Shown here: positions 1-10,989 of the stretch, piece by piece
Layout: every line of letters starts with the position of its first letter
Position numbering within the stretch: the stretch's first letter is position 1
Source: Desmodus rotundus
Lineage: Eukaryota; Chordata; Mammalia; Chiroptera; Phyllostomidae
Direction of reading: 5' to 3'
DNA: 64,000 nucleotides
Assembly: GCF_022682495.2 (NCBI RefSeq)
Contig: NC_071397.1
Span: 18,796,739-18,860,738, forward strand
Translations under genes and position numbers: made by a program
Notes under the pieces: generated by a model
The model's input: only the letters and a program-made list of their open reading frames with translations
What the model was told of the DNA's origin: nothing
Database searches by the model: none

Positions 1-2296
1 AAACGTGTAATGGATAGTAAACAAATAATAAATTAAAAAATAAAATATTTATTGTACATCGACTGACTTTTAAGATATCACCTCTGATATGTAGTTCCTC
101 TGCTAATTTAATTTTACACTGTACCAGTGGCATAGCTAAACATATATTCACAGCATATATTCTCTGTACCAAATGTTGCCGTGAAGAGCATGGAAACATA
201 AATCTAGAAGGCGTAAAATGGAAATTCAGGTTGTAAACACTGAAGGGCCCAAAATATATTATCAGTGTCATAGGATAAAGCAAATACATTTAAATTAAGC
301 AAAGAAATTTACGTAAACCAAAACTTAAATTTAAAATATTTGATGTATATCTAAGGACCTATTGGCTGGTTTTTGTTTTTGAAGTGCTAAATGCTGACCT
401 AATTAGTATTGATTCAACATCTAGCAGGAACCATGGATTTTTGTGTTGCAATAATTAGTATTTATTGTTATCACCACTGAACATTTATTTAAAAACTGAA
501 GCATACACTAAACATATTCTGAATCATGTTTAATTTTAAAAAAACCTGGGACCTTACACAAAATCTAGAACAAATGAATAGAAATACTTTTTCCTCCCTA
601 CATTTGTGTCATTTTTGTTGGCTGTTAGAAGAGCAATTTGTATGTAATTTAAATATATACTTCAGGTAGCGGAGTGTGTGTGACAAATTCGAAAGAGTAC
701 AGGCATTTGAACTCAAGGATGAATTCAGAAATCCAACTTTGGTATTTGCTACTTAGATGACTTTGGGCAAGTTATTTAACCTCTCTGAATCTTCACATAA
801 TTATTACTTTTATAAGTTCTCCCTCTCTCTCCCTCTCTCCCTCTCTCTCCCCTCTGTGAAAAGATATTTAGATCATTATCATTTAAAACTGAAAACACTT
901 TAGGTTTTTTTATGGTCATATACTTAAATGATTGTGAATTTCACCTAACAAGGAAAAAATGGATACAATTTCAAAATAATAAATTGAAATGCAAAGTAGT
1001 CAACATCCACTGAACAAACGATTATTGAGAACCTCTGTCCTGCCAGCCTGAGCCAGGAGCAAAGGACAGAGCGGCCATGAAGGCAAGCTTCGTCCTGCAT
1101 GTGGTAATTCTGTAGGTTTGCTGCAGTTTTCCAAAAATAAAATTGCACTGCAGTACTTCGCATAGTTAGATGTTTGTGGGTTCATCAAGTCTGTTTCGGA
1201 GTCCGAAATTGAAGGAAAAAGCCACCCTCAAGTTTATTGTGATCACTTCTCACCCATTTTTCTTTAGTTGGCAGTGTTTTTCAGAAATGAAAAGTGTATT
1301 TTATTCATGGTGGCTAAGAGAGAGTTGGGAAAAGCTAAAGAAGCCTGTGGTTCCATAGAAGAGGAAAACCACTAGCAAATTCTCCCGTTTCTGTACATGC
1401 TGATTGCCTCTTCTTTGTGTAGATACAGCGCGGTTGTCTGCCCATTGTTGCCTGGCTAGCATTGTGTATTTCTCCAGTCTCGATGCAAAAGGACATAAAA
1501 AGGAACAGAATGCTGAATAAATGACACTGTGTGCATTCTTCCAAAATATGTAGAATTAAAAATAAGTTTAGGTTATGGAAAGAGAACAAAAGCAAAGATC
1601 TTCATAGAGTACCGTTACATAAATTCTTAAAAACCTATGGGAATGTGTTTTAAAGTTGATAAAAAAGTGAAATCTCTTTTGAGAATATTTGAACAGCATC
1701 AGAAAAGGCATGGAACATTAAAAACATATATTTGACTTTGGAGTAGAAGCTTCATTTTAGCCAGTGACTTTAGTTCCGATTTTATTTAAAATGCATGTTA
1801 AACTAAGATAAACAAGCATTTTACACAGTTAGGAGATAGACAAGCATTGTGCATAGTTATGAAGGTATACTTATCTTGCTGCTCACATCTTCTAGAAGGG
1901 ACATTTAAAGTCTTCACCTTGAATTGCCCAAGCCCTTCAACAAAGTGCACAATGCAGAAAAGAAGTAATGTATGTGAGGGAACGAAGAAGAGCTTTATAG
2001 AGTATAAGCTTTTACTTTCCAAAGAATACAACATTGCCTTAGCTCTCCAGGGCTGGGAGGAAGAAATTCTTCTGCCAAGAGTTTGCTTTTTATTATTAGC
2101 TCACTAAAGAAAGATTTTTATTTATTTCTAAGGATTAGGAACAATTACTTTAAGCCCAGTTTGCCAGTCTTACCCTTCACTGCTAGCTTAATTGGAGTTT
2201 TAAGAGGCTTCTGGTGAAGTATAAGGTTAATGGAAAAAATCACAAATCATTAGCCAAGTGTGGTGGTTCTTCACTGCAAGAAACTTGATTCCTTGT
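1..2296 (+). other. TINAG upstream intron, no gene seen
   Basis: AT-rich intronic sequence. I searched by eye for the preceding TINAG exon (the part leading to ...NGPVQA) and did not find it. Apart from a CT-rich low-complexity tract at about 819-857 I see no clear repeat family. The short open frames here have no recognisable protein. Confidence 0.6.
819..857. repeat. CT-rich simple repeat
   Basis: Low-complexity run of CTCTCTCCCTCT units, imperfect, roughly 40 bp. It may be the leftover tail of a Ves SINE, whose 3' ends carry the same CT-rich segment, but no SINE head is visible upstream. Confidence 0.7.
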
Positions 2297-2494
2297 TAGG
2301 GGTGTCCAACCTTTTGGCATCTCTGGCCCACACTGGAAGAACAGTTGTCTTGGGCCATACATTAAATATACAAGCACTAATGAAAACAAAAAAAAAACTC
2401 AATGTTTTAAGTAAATGTACGATTTTGTGTTAGGCCACATTCATAGCTGCCCTGGGCCATATGTGGCCCATGGGCTGTGGCTTGGACACCCCTG
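2297..2494 (+). mobile_element. Non-autonomous hAT-type DNA transposon, MER30-like
   Basis: About 200 bp bounded by inverted termini: the left end reads AGGGGTGTCCAA and the right end TTGGACACCCCTG (2482-2494). The interior has the phrases 'tcttgggccatacat' and 'gttttaagtaaatgtacgattttgtgttaggcc' pattern that I associate with the Charlie-group element MER30. No transposase is encoded. An 8-bp target duplication is not evident (TTCCTTGT against CTGATAAT), so the flanks have decayed or the ends are slightly misplaced. Confidence 0.7.
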
Positions 2495-2611
2495 CTGATA
2501 ATAGTGCCTCTATCAACTAAGAATAGTATTTTAAGGGTATAATGTATATTTAAGTACTACTCAAACAACTAAAAGTTGTTCTCATTAAAGAATAAGAAAA
2601 TATTGCAGCCA

Positions 2612-2981
2612 CATATAAGTGATATCATAGGGTACTTGTTTTCTCAGACTGGCTTATTTCACATAGTAAAATACTCACTAAATAGACTAACAAACAAAAT
2701 CGAAACAGATTTATAGATACAGAGAACAGCCTGACAGCTGTCAGGGGAGGAGGCTGGGTGAAAAAGGCAAAAGAATTAAGCAAAAAACCCTCCAAAACTC
2801 ATAGACACAGACAACAGTGTGGTGATTACCAGAAGGAAAGCAGGGGGGAGGTAGAAGAGGGTAAGTCATTACTTGACGTGGGGTGGTAAACCCACAATAT
2901 CATATACAGATGATGTATTATAGAACTGTACACCTGAAATAACTTTATTAACCAATGTCACCCCAATAAATTCTACTAAAA
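2612..2981 (+). mobile_element. L1 3'-end insertion with 5' inversion (twin priming)
   Basis: The part from about 2676 to 2981 is an L1 3'UTR on the + strand, matching the tail of the L1 that ends at 22059 (AACAAACAAAAT, GATACAGAGAACAG, CAGATGATGTA, TGTCACCCCAATAAAT). The first 60-65 bp (2612-2675) are the adjoining L1 segment in reverse orientation: the reverse complement reads GTGAAATAAGCCAGTC. Flanks 2594-2611 and 2982-2999 match at 14 of 18 positions, a worn target-site duplication. Inversion at the 5' end is the classical outcome of twin priming. Confidence 0.75.
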
Positions 2982-3062
2982 AAGGAAATATTGTGACCAA
3001 TTACATTAAGCAAGAATTAGAATTAGGCTGTATTGCAAATTCCCTCCTTGAATTCTACTCCT

Positions 3063-5582
3063 GGGGAACTTCCAGTCAAGATGGTGGCGTAGGCAGACAT
3101 CACTCATCTCTTTGCACAACCACCTCAATATTACAACTAAAATATAGAACAACCATCACTCAGAACTGTCAGAAATCAAGTTGAATGGAAGTCCTACACT
3201 ACAGAATGAAAGAAACCACATCCATCCAGACTGGTAGGAGGGGCACAGAGGCGGAATGGGCTGATACCACACCCACATGTGGTGGATAAAAATTGGGGAG
3301 GGTATCTCAGAAATGAGGAGTCCCAGCCCCACATCAGGCCCCACAGCCCAGGGTTCCAGTGCAAGGAAGGTAAGTTCCCACAACTTCTGGCTGCAAAAAC
3401 CAGTGGGAATTGAGTCAGTGGAAGAAACTTCCGGAGCCCCAAGCAGTTCCTCTTACAGAATCCCCACATGGACTCATCTAGTCAGACTGCTGAAGCTCTG
3501 TCTCCAGAGCTGTGGTGGCAGCTTGCAGGGCATCAGTGGCATACTGGGAGAGGCTGAAGTGTCTCTTGGGGTGAGCAGAGGCCATTGTCCCTTTTCTGAC
3601 TCCTACCCCCACAGAATCATGGAGCCAGCAGTCTGGTGCCCTATTTGAGACTACATCAGCCTGACTAATACTGTTTGATCTACCTTGGAGATCCCCAGAG
3701 ACTCTGTGCCCCCCACCTTCTGGGCCCACTCAAGCTGCATTTCCACATGAATCACTAGTAGTGGCTCATACTGCAAAATTTCCTAAAACCCTTCTAATAA
3801 GCAACAACCCCAGGCCTGGCACTAGTAGCAGCAAGCTTAGATTCAGAGGTCAGCTTTATTGGGAATCTCCAAGCCCAGCACTAGTAGCAGGCCCCTCAGA
3901 TTGCTTTATTGCTCAGGCAGGGTGGCCCCAGGCAAAACACAGGTGGGGGCTGACCTTGGCCTGCACCACCCAGGAAACCCCAGAGCCTGTGAGCCCAGTG
4001 GGCAGCTACAGACCACAACAGAACATCATCACCCTGCCCCTGCACAGCTGATTCTCAACAGAGGGCAGAGGCTGGTGGTCAGTGGTCACAGTCAGTCCTT
4101 GCAGCTGAGTGGCCTGGGTGAATCCCTCCCATTGATCTGCTAACAGCAACCAAGTTCAACTACAAGAAGAGGGTGTACTTAGCTCAAGGGTGCACCTCAA
4201 GTACCCAGCTTGGGTGATAGGAAAGTCTGTGCCACTGGACCCTATAGGACACCTACTACATTAGGTCACACTACCAAGATACAGAGTCAAAGCAGCTCTA
4301 CCTAATACATAGAAACAAACACAGGAAGGCTGCCAAAATGAAGAGACAAAGAAACATGGCCCAAATGAAAGGACAGATTAAAACTCCAGAAAGAGCTAAA
4401 CAAAATGGAGATAAGCAATCTATCAAATGCCGAGTTCAAAACACTGGTTATAAGGGTGCTCAAGGAACTCAAGTGAGAAACCTTAGCAGCATAAAAAAGA
4501 TCCAGTCAGAAATGAAGGATACACTAGTTGAAATAAGGAACAATTCACAGGGAAACAACAGTAGAATGGATGAAGCCGAGAATCAGATCAATGATTTGGA
4601 ACATAAGGAAGCAAAAAACAGAACAAGAAGAAAAAATAATCCAAAATTAATGAGGATAGCATAAGCAGCCTCTGGGACAATTTCAAGCTTTCCAACACTC
4701 ACATCATAAGGGTGCCAGAGGAGAAGAGAAAGAGCAAGAAATTGGAAATCTACTTGAAAAAAAAATGAAAGAAAACTTCCCTAATTTGGTGAAGGAAACA
4801 GACATGCAAGTCCAGGAAGCACAGAGAGTCCCAAACAAGATGGATGCAAAGAGGCCTAATCCAAGACACATCATAAATTAAAATGCCAAATGTTAAAAAT
4901 AAAGAGAGATATCTAAAAGTAGCAAGTGAAAAGAAATTAGTTGCCAACAGGGGATTTCCCATAAGATTGTTATCTGATTTCTCAAGAGAATCTTTGCAGG
5001 CCAGGAGGGACTGGCAAGAAATATTCAGTCATGAAAAGCAGGGACCCACAGCCAAGATTGCTCTAGCTAGCAAAGATATCATTTAGAGTTGAAGGACAGA
5101 AAAAGAGCTTCCCAGACAAGAAAAACTAAAGGAGTTCATCATTACCAAACCATTATTATATGAAATGTTAAAGGGACTTGTTTAAGAAAAAGAGAAAGAT
5201 CAAAATTGTGAAAATAAAATTGTAAAAATACGTATCAATCAACAATTGAATCTAAGAAAACAAACTAAGCAAACAAAAAGAACAGAGACAGAGTCATGGA
5301 TACAGAGAGCTTTCTGATGGTTTCCAGATGAGAGCGGGGTGTGGGGGACTGGGTGAAGAGGTGATGGGGTTAAGAAGTACAAATAGGTAGTTACAGAATA
5401 GCCATGGGGATGTAAAGTACAGTACAGGAAATGGAGTGGCCAAGGAACTTATACACATGACTGTTGGACTAGAACAATGGTGGGGGTATTGCCTGGGGAA
5501 GTGGAGGTGCTGGATGGAGAGGTCCAAGGGGGAAAATGAGGACAACTGTTAATAGCATAATCAATAAAATATTATTTTAAAA
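3063..5582 (+). mobile_element. HAL1-type element (L1-derived, ORF1 only), copy A
   Basis: A single insertion of about 2.5 kb. It starts at an L1-like 5' end (GGGGAACTTCCAGTCAAGAT), has a GC-rich 5'UTR to about 4337, a decayed ORF1 (about 4338-5190), then a 3'UTR and an A-rich tail ending AATAAAATATT. There is no endonuclease or reverse transcriptase segment between ORF1 and the 3'UTR. Flanks 3051-3062 and 5583-5594 (AATTCTACTCCT and AATTCTACACCT) form an 11/12 target-site duplication, so the ORF2-less structure is the inserted unit, not a later patchwork. Confidence 0.85.
4338..5190 (+). pseudogene. HAL1 copy A ORF1 remnant (L1 ORF1p-like RNA-binding protein)
   Basis: The open part 4338-4664 codes for a lysine- and glutamate-rich N-terminal region including EIRNNSQGNNSRMDEAENQI, which fits the coiled-coil segment of L1 ORF1p. 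A second piece downstream (4883-5086 and neighbouring frames) carries the RRM/C-terminal-domain region, recognisable from PNKMDAKRPNPRHII and FSRESLQARRDWQEIF. The frame is broken after 4664 and again near 4880 and 5085, so no functional protein is made. ORF1p is a trimeric nucleic-acid chaperone of L1 particles. Confidence 0.8.
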
Positions 5583-5689
5583 AATTCTACACCTGACAAA
5601 TTACCAACTCACTCTTTCATGCTAATTTCTAGAAGTTTTTAAATACTACATTTTAACCATATCGTTTTACCTCTTGAATTTTGTTTTAG

Positions 5690-5813
5690 CCATAATGCAA
5701 GTCCATGAGGATTTCTTCCATTACAAGTCAGGGATATACAGACATGTCACCAGCGCAAATGAAGAATCAGAAAAATATCGAAAGCTTCGGACACATGCAG
5801 TCAAACTCACTGG
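5690..5813 (+). CDS. TINAG: TINAG internal exon (third from last), papain-like domain with the active-site His position
   Basis: TINAG is a secreted basement-membrane glycoprotein of the kidney tubule with a cathepsin B-like, catalytically inactive C-terminal domain (family knowledge). This 124-nt exon starts after a TTTTAG acceptor, enters in phase 2 with the last two bases of a codon (probably Ala), and reads IMQVHEDFFHYKSGIYRHVT, then a charged stretch, then THAVKLTG. HAVKLTG aligns with the cathepsin B segment holding the active-site His. The exon ends ACT GG before GTAAGA, leaving two bases of a Gly codon that the microexon at 41388 completes. The open frame, near-identity to my memory of the mammalian protein, and matching splice sites and phases make this secure. 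The Cys-to-Ser change known for TINAG would lie upstream of the window. The local frame is short, so an ORF scan misses it. Confidence 0.97.
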
Positions 5814-6612
5814 GTAAGACAGTTTAAAATCTTCATTTAACACTTTTGGAAAGTGAAACTAATTCCCCTTTATGTTACAAGGGTCTGATACAAATTTAAG
5901 ATTATCTAAACCTAAACAGTTCCTAGTCATTATTTTAAAGTTCAGTTCAGCGAAAGGATAACTTTAAATTCTGAGGAATGACCATTCACTGCCTCCCACT
6001 TACTTATAAAAGTGTCCTAAGAGTCTGTTCCAAGGACAAGGGAAATATATTAGTTCAATGATATATTTTACCTATGCGTACTGGAGGGACGGGTAGAAGT
6101 CCAAGATGTGTTAGAATTTGGTGGAAAGGTTTTGAATAAAATTACAAATAGTAAAGATTAAGCAGGAAGACAGGGTTGAGTCACCTTTAAGTCAATATCA
6201 AATTATTTTTTATATTTATGTGAGAATTGTCAAATTAATATTTATCAAACTTGTGAGTAAAATATGTTCAGTCCGGCATTGGCAAGAAACAGGCTCAAAA
6301 TTTGGTTACATGTCTGTAGTTAGGTAATTTCATAAATAGACCCCACTCAGGAAGAGTATGGCCATCCGAGACTGCTTTTCTGTGCCTCCCCGTGTCTTTC
6401 CGGCTGCCCACTGGGCAAGTGGTTTCTCGTAATGCCTCACTCCAATTCAAATGAAATGCTTCAGGAAAGATTTTTGGGATTTTCTTTGTTCTGTTTTCAT
6501 CCCAGACTCTCACTTTGCTCATCTTGCTTAATATGGTGAACATCTTTAATCCTATTGAATGTGTCCTTCCTGTGTAAGTTTAACTGAACCTGCACAAAAA
6601 ACAACCTCTGCT
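5814..6612 (+). other. Start of the 35.6-kb TINAG intron, no feature seen
   Basis: Intronic sequence from the GTAAGA donor to the first insertion. No conserved gene, RNA or repeat was recognised. Confidence 0.6.
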
Positions 6613-6878
6613 CATCAACAGAAGAAAAAAGCAAACAAAATATAACCAGAGACATTGAATTTAAGAACAATCTAACAATAGGCAGGGGGGAGTGGGGAGG
6701 GGACAGTGAGGAGAGGGGATTACAGGAACTACTATAAAGGACACATGGACAAAATCAAGGGGGAGGGTGGAGGTGGGGGAGGGAGGTGGGTTCAGCGGGG
6801 GTGGGGTGGAGGGATGGGGAGAAAAGGCACACAACTGTAATTGAATAACAATAAAAATTAAAAACAAAAACAAAAACA
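6613..6878 (+). mobile_element. Young L1, severely 5'-truncated tail
   Basis: 266 bp of L1 3'UTR ending in an A-rich tail with AAAAAC repeats. It matches the 3'UTR of the young L1 at 43088-45012 (AAACAAAATATAACCAGAGA, ACAATCTAACAATAG, CTACTATAAAGGACACATGG). Perfect 17-bp target-site duplications AAAAAACAACCTCTGCT lie at 6596-6612 and 6879-6895. The polypurine part at 6758-6820 is very G-rich. Low divergence and a perfect duplication suggest a recent insertion. Confidence 0.9.
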
Positions 6879-6895
6879 AAAAAACAACCTCTGCT

Positions 6896-9785
6896 GCAAC
6901 CTACTCGTTAGCTTCTTACTGATCTTTGAAACTTTCTGAGTCAGTTCTAAGGTACGTAGACCAGTTCTCATGCACGGTGTCTCCTTAATCATCATACCTC
7001 CTTTACATGAAATGCTCTCATATTTCCATTATAAAATTACTACATTTTATTCAATCTAGGATACTACTGATTTTTTGGCTTTTCTTGATTTCAAGGATGT
7101 GGAAATATGTGCATCTTAGAATTGAAATATATTTCAAGTTAATGTAGGATATTAAAACAACTACAGATGAGGGAAACAAAGTAAGGGTAATTTCACTATT
7201 CAGTGATAGATAACCTTGCTTAAGAGTTTGGAATAGTTCATTTATCTCCTAAATATCTAGCTTTAGAAAAAGATGGCCAGATAGATAACTCGATATATTT
7301 TGGAAAATGAGAATACTAAAGCACTTACAGTTTTATGACAAGGACAATTTTGCTGACATTTTTATTAGCAGCATGGAAGAATGCCAGTTTTTCTGTATTC
7401 CTGTAACCGCTGGGCGTTTTACTTTTCCATTTAGTCAAACGAAATTTCTGAAGTCATCATAAACATTTGGTGAAAAGCATGTCATGAAAGTCTCTCTGTC
7501 TTCCCCTCCCTGTTGGTGAAAATTTAGAAAGACAAAAATAGAAAGATAATATATGTTAATGGCATTTTAAAATGCTAACAATCTGGTTAATTTTATTTGA
7601 ATTTAATGAAATATAGTGAAATAATGTGAAATAAGATATTTTTGATTCTTTAACATAAGAGATACTAGTTTCTAAAAGAACCCTTTATACTTAAGAAAAA
7701 ATATATTAAAAGAATTAGTGATTGGAGTAATAATTCCTTTTTAGCTTCACATTTCAATTTTAGATTATAGTGATTTGTTAACAGACAAGATGAGGAAATT
7801 CATCACTCTTATACTTCTTCCCACCTTACCTCCTCTCATACCTTATAGTATTAGTAATATTATTTTGACATATTAAGGGATTACAAAATTTGCATTCTTC
7901 TCTAAAATCATAATTACATAGTTTATAATTTCGTACATATTAATGGAGTTACGAATAAGCAAATACCTTCTGACCTTGAGTTTAATTTTTATTAAATATT
8001 TTATTGAGTGAATTTTAGTTTTAATCAAGAGGGGCTCTCTCTTAATGCTTGTGGTCTCTAATGTCTTGCAAATTTGAGAAAGTGTTTCCTTTCTATTCCG
8101 GAATAACTTTAATAAATATAAGATCCTGGGACTGCAGAACCTTTAAACCTTTGTAGATAATGCTCAAGGGTTTCTGGCTCTGAGTTTTCCTGCAAAAGAA
8201 TCTCTGCTCAACCAGATGTTTTTGTCTCCTTATAAGTGACCTGACCCTTTCTACTCAAATACTCATATTAATCTTTCTTTTATCCTTGAACTAGCTATAT
8301 TTACTTTTTAAAAGTGTATATTTTTCATAGCTGGATCCTCTATATGTCCTTTCATATTTTAATGATATTTTATTATAATTCTTTAAAATTTCATTGTATA
8401 TGATTTTTCTCCACTCTGTCCCATCTATCCTTGAATATTTATTGGGGTATTTGGTATTCATTCTCTGAAGAACTTTTATCTCTGAACTTTTTTAAAAAAA
8501 TTTTTTCTCTTCCCTTTATTTTGGTTGCCTTTTAGGTCTTCTTTGACCTGTATTCAGAGGCTTCATGTCTATAATTTCTTGCATCTATGTCTGATTTCTC
8601 CAGTTTTCCTGAATAGTTCCTTGTCTTCATGTGTCTTTTGCCTGACTAAAAACAAAAAAATCTCTAATCTATGCATTTCACCCTCTGTCACTTCCTCTTT
8701 CCAGTCCATTTCCTCTACTACTTTGACCCCAGCTCTCCCTCAGCCCCATACATACATACATTCCATTCTAGAAACCTGACCCCCCCACTTAACTATGCCT
8801 TTTCTCCTTGATTCCCACATCCCCTTTGTTATTTCATTAAAATTCCACAGTGACTCATTATGATTATTCACACACACCTGGACTCCTCTGTCCTTGCTTG
8901 ATTCATCATATTGGTTTAGTAAAATCTCAAGCCTGGTTAAATGTACATCAGCCTATTTTGTACCTGTAGCTGTGCATCTGAACAAAGCCTGAAAAACTTC
9001 ATAACTATGCTGGTTTCACTTTTTATTATAACCACAAATTATTTAATACTACCAGGCAATTATATTCTGGATTTTTATTCTGCTTACTGTTCCACTCCCG
9101 GTGATTATTTCAAAACCTTTCATTTTGTCTTGAGTCTCCAATACCTCTCTACCCTTGTGCTCTTAGTTGATAACTTTGCGTTCTATTTCACACACAAAAA
9201 AGATTAAAGCAATCAGAAATAACTTCCAGTGTCACACATGCCATCTCTCAGCACATACTCTCTTACTTTTTTCCACTTCTTACATAAAGCATCCACGCTC
9301 CTACCTAAAGCATCCACGCTCCTACCTAAATGCCTCTTGTGGTAGTGTTAGATACCAACCCTTTCCACTATTTGAGAATAGGCAGAAGAGATTTTGTCTT
9401 TTTCTTCTTTGTAATCAACCTTATGTCTACCAACATACCTGCATGCCATTATTTCTCAGATATTGTGAAAATAAAAACTTTTGCCTGCCTGCCCCTCCTC
9501 CCCACTCTATTCAGGTCTGTCCTTACAGTAAATTCCTACGAGATTTGTCTGTACTTGCTTCACGGTACTTACATCAGTGCCCTCCACCCATTTTTTTTCT
9601 TAAACCCCTCTAATCATTTTTATTTCTTTGCTCCTCTTTGTAAAAATATTCATTTCAAGATAATGAATGACCTCTACATTACTACATTAGAATGCAGACC
9701 TACCCATCTTTTTCTGCTGGTTTTTCTTTTCTGACTGTGATTTTCAGTGTTCTTTGCTAGTTTTTATTTTATTTTTCTTTTCCTG
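6896..9785 (+). other. TINAG intron, AT-rich, no gene seen
   Basis: No exon, RNA gene or clear repeat family recognised, except the perfect 21-bp tandem duplication at 9286-9327. Open frames of 80-148 codons between 8525 and 9734 are rich in Phe, Leu, Ser and Cys with no domain and no homology that I recognise; I treat them as chance. Confidence 0.5.
9286..9327 (+). repeat. Perfect 21-bp tandem duplication
   Basis: AAAGCATCCACGCTCCTACC plus T occurs twice head to tail (9286-9306, 9307-9327) without mismatch. Confidence 0.95.
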
Positions 9786-9789
9786 TACT

Positions 9790-10985
9790 TCTATACTTCT
9801 TAATGTTCATGTGCCCCAGACTCAGTTCTTGGTCCTTTTCTCCCTTCCATTCTCACCCATTCTCTGATGAACTCATTAGTCTCTGAGCTCATCTGGCTTT
9901 GAGAACCATCTACACCTGACACCAACTGAGTTTGTAACTCTAGCCCAGATCTCTCTCCTGAACTCAGACTCATACGTCCCATGGCCTACTGATATCGCCC
10001 CTTGGATACCTAATAGCTGGCTCCAATTTAGCACTTCCAAACTGAACTCCTGTTTTCTGACTTTACACCTGCTGAACAACATCAATTTTCTCCATCTTAT
10101 TTGATGATCATATCCTTCCTTGTTCTCTGGCTGGAAACTGTGAAATTATTCTTGACATTTCTTTCCTTGTAACTCACTTTCAGTGTGTCAGAAACTGCTG
10201 TTTCAACTTATATCCAAAATCTAACCACTTTTTACTATCGAAACTACCAGCACTCTTGCCTGAATCACCATTACCCAATATTTTGTACATGGATTACTTA
10301 AGTAGCTTTTAACGCATCTTCCTACACTTATATTTGCCCTCAAAAGTCTATTCTCTACAGAGAAACAACAGTGTTCCTCCTATACTACTGCTCAGATTTT
10401 GTTACTCCTTTGCTCGGGACCGTCCCCTACTGTCCCATTTTCTTCGGAGTAAAACCCAAAGGCCGTACAGTGCTCTGAGCTCCTGCGTGACCTGAGGACT
10501 CCCCCACATCTACTTGTCTGCACCCTCATCAACTTTCTGAGCTCAGAAAGTTGGGCTCAGTTTCTACCCATCTGTGCTGTGCTTTTCCCACTTTAGTAGT
10601 CCTTTGATGTTTCCGGAACCCACACCTCAGGGTCTTTCTTTCTGCCTCAAATGCTCTTCTTATCAGACATCTGATTTCTTAGTTTCCGTGTCTCCGCTGT
10701 GTATGTGCTGAGACCTCGTCCGCTCAGTGTGGCTTTGCTGACCGTCTTATTTAGTATGGCTCCCTGCCCTCTTCTCCAGCCAGCACTTCTGCTCCCTGTT
10801 ATAAGATCTATTAATTTTTATGACAATTATCATTTCTAACATACATTTAACTTCATTTGCTTTGCAGGTTCATTGTATATTTTCTGTCTCCCCTACTAGA
10901 ATGAAGCTCCATGAGAACAGGTGTCTGTATTATTCACTAATGTAGCCAAACCACCTAATACAATGCAGATCTATAAAACACTAGA
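9790..10985 (+). mobile_element. Ancient L2 LINE, 3' portion
   Basis: Over about 1.2 kb the text follows the L2 consensus as I know it: 'cccagatctctctcctgaactcagactcatacgtccc', 'tagcacttccaaactgaactcctg', 'gttactcctttgctcgggacc', 'ggagtaaaacccaaaggccgtacagtgctctgagctcctgcgtgacct', 'cccctactagaatgaagctccatgagaacagg', ending near 'aatacaatgcagatctataaaacactaga'. The order of blocks is collinear with L2 on the + strand. Coding capacity is lost. A perfect 24-bp palindrome lies inside at 10530-10553. Confidence 0.75.
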
Positions 10986-10989
10986 TGCG

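Noticed and set aside
3277..3648. Sense open frame of 123 codons in the HAL1 copy A 5'UTR
   Set aside because: The counterpart frame in copy B (23329-23766) translates to a clearly different sequence, so the sense frame is not kept between copies.
1..5689. Search for the preceding TINAG exon
   Set aside because: No stretch coding for the expected preceding residues with an AG/GT frame was found; it probably lies upstream of the window.
9167..9734. Open frames of 148 and 134 codons
   Set aside because: They overlap in two frames, have biased hydrophobic composition typical of T-rich DNA, and show no domain.
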